Source: Planctomycetota bacterium
Lineage (GTDB): Bacteria; Planctomycetota; GCA-002687715
DNA length: 7,042 bases
Reading direction: 5' to 3'
Assembly: GCA_013213915.1 (NCBI GenBank)
Contig: JABSRK010000200.1
Coordinates: 1-7,042 of the forward strand
In this document: one piece after another, positions 5,529 through 7,042 of the stretch
How positions within the stretch are numbered: position 1 is the stretch's first letter
How the letters are laid out: each line of letters begins with the position of its first letter
Program-made: the position numbers and the translations under genes
Notes under the pieces: model-generated
The model's input: the letters and a program-made list of their open reading frames with translations, nothing else
Told to the model about the DNA's origin: nothing
The model's database searches: none

Positions 5529-6470
5529 ATGACCGCTGTTCGACGCGCCCTCGTGACCGGCGCGACCGGCTTCGTCGGACGCGTCATGGTTCCAGCGCTC
5601 GCTTCCAACGGCTACGAAGTCGTCGCGACCGGGCGTCGGGCTGCCGACTCCGTTGATAAGTTGGACGTCACGGATGCCGAGGCGTGCCGGGAGGTGGTTG
5701 CGGCCGCCGCGCCGGACGTGGTCGTCCACCTGGCGGCCATGACGTACCTTCCGCAGGTCCTCGAACAGCAGAAGAACGCATTTTCAGTCAACGTTCTGGG
5801 GTCGCGGAATCTGTTGGACGCAGTCCACGGCGCCGCGCCGCGCGCACGGACGTTGCTCGTCTCCACCTGTTCGGTCTACGGCATTCCCGAGGCGGAGGAT
5901 CTGCCGCTGAAGGAAGATGCGCCGCTGCGCGCCATGCACCCATATGGCGTGCAGAAGATCGGTGTGGAGGTGTTGGGGAACGCCTATCGCGATCGGGGAC
6001 TCGACGTTGTCGTGGTGCGTCCGTTCAACCACGTGGGCCCGGGGGTGGACATGCGCCTGTCGGTCGCGTTCTTCGCCGGGCAAATCGTGGCTGCGGAACG
6101 GGGAGAACGAGAGCCCATCATGCGCGTCGGGAACCTGGCGGCTCGGCGCGACTTCACGGACGTGCGCGACGTGGTTCGTGCGTATCTCATGTTGCTCGAA
6201 CACGATACGCCGCCGGTGCTGGTGAACGTGGCGAGCGGCCGCTCCATCCCCATGAGCGGTGTTCTCGAGGCACTGCGCGAGCGGGCGCGCGTGGACATGC
6301 AGATCGAAACCGATCCTGACCGGATGCGCCCGCTGGACACTCCCGATCTCGCTGGTGACGCGTCGTTGATCGCGTCCACGTGCGGTTGGAAGCCCGAGAT
6401 CCCGCTCGAGGACACGTGGGATCGCATCCTGGCGTGGGTTCGGGACGAACCGTACGGGGACGCCTGGTGA
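5529..6470 (+). CDS. rmd: GDP-4-keto-6-deoxy-D-mannose reductase (Rmd-like)
   Basis: Extended SDR enzyme expected to reduce the 4-keto group of GDP-4-keto-6-deoxymannose with NAD(P)H, giving GDP-D-rhamnose. The 313 residues contain GATGFVG (11-17) for cofactor binding, VVVHLAAMTYLPQ (64-76), STCSVYG (112-118), the catalytic Y139xxxK143 in HPYGVQK, and VRPFNHVGPG (163-172). Further features are RRDFTDVRDVVRAYL (206-220), NVASGRSI (233-240) and the C-terminal CGWKPEIPLEDT (285-296). From memory, VRPFNHxGPG, RDFxDVxDVxxAYL and DPxRMR with GWKPEI match P. aeruginosa Rmd closely. A GDP-fucose synthase would instead be expected to carry its own epimerase-specific motifs. Other 4-keto reductases or epimerases remain possible. 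GGAG at 5519-5522 lies within the end of gmd, 6 bases from the ATG, and the 3-base intergenic gap suggests translational coupling. Its TGA overlaps the GTG of the next gene. Confidence 0.85.
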   Translation: MTAVRRALVTGATGFVGRVMVPALASNGYEVVATGRRAADSVDKLDVTDAEACREVVAAAAPDVVVHLAAMTYLPQVLEQQKNAFSVNVLGSRNLLDAVHGAAPRARTLLVSTCSVYGIPEAEDLPLKEDAPLRAMHPYGVQKIGVEVLGNAYRDRGLDVVVVRPFNHVGPGVDMRLSVAFFAGQIVAAERGEREPIMRVGNLAARRDFTDVRDVVRAYLMLLEHDTPPVLVNVASGRSIPMSGVLEALRERARVDMQIETDPDRMRPLDTPDLAGDASLIASTCGWKPEIPLEDTWDRILAWVRDEPYGDAW

Positions 6471-7042
6471 CGGATCTGGTTCCACACGAGCCTCTCCCTT
6501 CCAGGGGCGACCTGACCAGGGGCCCCCTCTGGCGCAAATGCCTGCGATACGGCATGCCGCTCGCGTTGGGGATGATGGGACACGGGCTGTTCAACGTCGT
6601 TGACCTCGTCATCGTTGGCCGCGTGGGTGAGGGGGCCATCGCGTCGGTCACGATCTCGGGCATCGTGCTGACGGTCATCATGCTCATGTTCGACGGTGTC
6701 TCCAACATCACCGTCGCGCTGACGGCACAGGGGCACAGCGCGGGAAGACGCAACGCGGTGCACGACGTCGCGTGGGAGTCGTTCTGGTTGGCGGTCTGGG
6801 CCGGACTCGGGTCGGGCCTGATCTTTTACCTGCTCGCGGAGCCAACGGTCGCGTTGTTCGATTTCGAGCATGACAACACCGTCGAGGCGGGTATCGACTA
6901 CCTCGAGGTGATGTCTCTCGGGAACATCACCATGTTCCTGATCATGCAGACGGCCGCCGTGCTTCGGGGTGTGGGCAACGCGTTCTGGCCGATGTTGATA
7001 CTCGTTGGTGCGAACGCCCTGAACATCCTGCTCGACATCCTC
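6467..7042 (+). CDS. MATE-family multidrug/solute exporter, N-terminal part
   Basis: First 192 codons of a polytopic inner-membrane transporter; the gene continues past the window. MATE proteins usually have about 450 residues and 12 helices, so roughly five helices are present here. After a hydrophilic N-terminus comes LTRGPLWRKCLRYGMPLALG, the typical MATE opening. Next are VVDLVIVGRVGEGAIASVTI (the helix 1-2 region with the family Asp-containing FNVVDLVIVGR), hydrophobic blocks around residues 60-85 and 110-130, and the signature LRGVGNAFWPMLILVGAN followed by LNILLD. These animal-to-bacteria family motifs (RGxGN...P...N.LNxxLD) are specific to MATE. The chosen GTG at 6467 overlaps the rmd TGA (GTGA), with GGGGA at 6456-6460 six bases upstream; later ATGs would remove the conserved opening. 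Substrate unknown. Its place after gmd-rmd hints at a role with that operon, but a drug or metabolite exporter read through from the same promoter is equally possible. Confidence 0.88.
   Translation, partial: MTDLVPHEPLPSRGDLTRGPLWRKCLRYGMPLALGMMGHGLFNVVDLVIVGRVGEGAIASVTISGIVLTVIMLMFDGVSNITVALTAQGHSAGRRNAVHDVAWESFWLAVWAGLGSGLIFYLLAEPTVALFDFEHDNTVEAGIDYLEVMSLGNITMFLIMQTAAVLRGVGNAFWPMLILVGANALNILLDIL

Noticed and set aside
4377..5729. 450-codon minus-strand ORF across gmd
   Set aside because: It lies opposite an unambiguous dehydratase gene, covers the tRNA end, and has the arginine/histidine-rich look of a GC-rich shadow frame.
5984..6871. 295-codon minus-strand ORF across rmd and the MATE gene
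   Set aside because: It lies opposite two well-supported genes and has low-complexity Arg/His/Asp-rich content typical of antisense frames.

Overview
The window is GC-rich bacterial chromosomal DNA, by eye about 60-65% G+C. It carries ordinary housekeeping genes plus the start of a deoxysugar operon. The lineage cannot be fixed from the sequence. The unusual HisRS type, the unremarkable gene order and the weak Shine-Dalgarno signals on several genes suggest an uncultivated or poorly sampled Gram-negative lineage. The lipoprotein with glycine after its lipobox cysteine and the GDP-deoxysugar genes fit a diderm envelope. No mobile element, CRISPR array, phage gene or defence system is visible, and I did not find an obviously new system.

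Layout. Bases 1-175 are the leader of hisS and hold a candidate extended -10 promoter. hisS (176-1504, +) converges on nadD (1493-2080, -), and the two overlap by 12 bases. Bases 2081-2796 hold no gene I can recognise. A small TPR-like lipoprotein gene (2797-3549, +) converges on a cvpA-family membrane protein gene (3635-4171, -). Each of these two genes ends in a perfect hairpin that contains its stop codon. Next comes a stand-alone tRNA-Val(GAC) gene on the minus strand (4313-4386), with its own promoter and a strong intrinsic terminator. A divergent + strand operon starts at 4539: a GDP-mannose 4,6-dehydratase gene, then a GDP-4-keto-6-deoxymannose reductase gene 3 bases later, then the first 192 codons of a MATE-family transporter whose GTG start overlaps the reductase stop. 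The transporter runs off the window.

How the genes work together. The two sugar-nucleotide enzymes make a complete two-step route from GDP-mannose to a GDP-6-deoxyhexose. Their resemblance, recalled from memory, to the Pseudomonas A-band pair Gmd/Rmd favours GDP-D-rhamnose over GDP-L-fucose. This would feed a surface polysaccharide or glycoprotein glycan. The transporter is translationally linked to the pair, but its substrate cannot be read from the sequence. hisS and nadD are independent core functions (His-tRNA charging and NAD synthesis).
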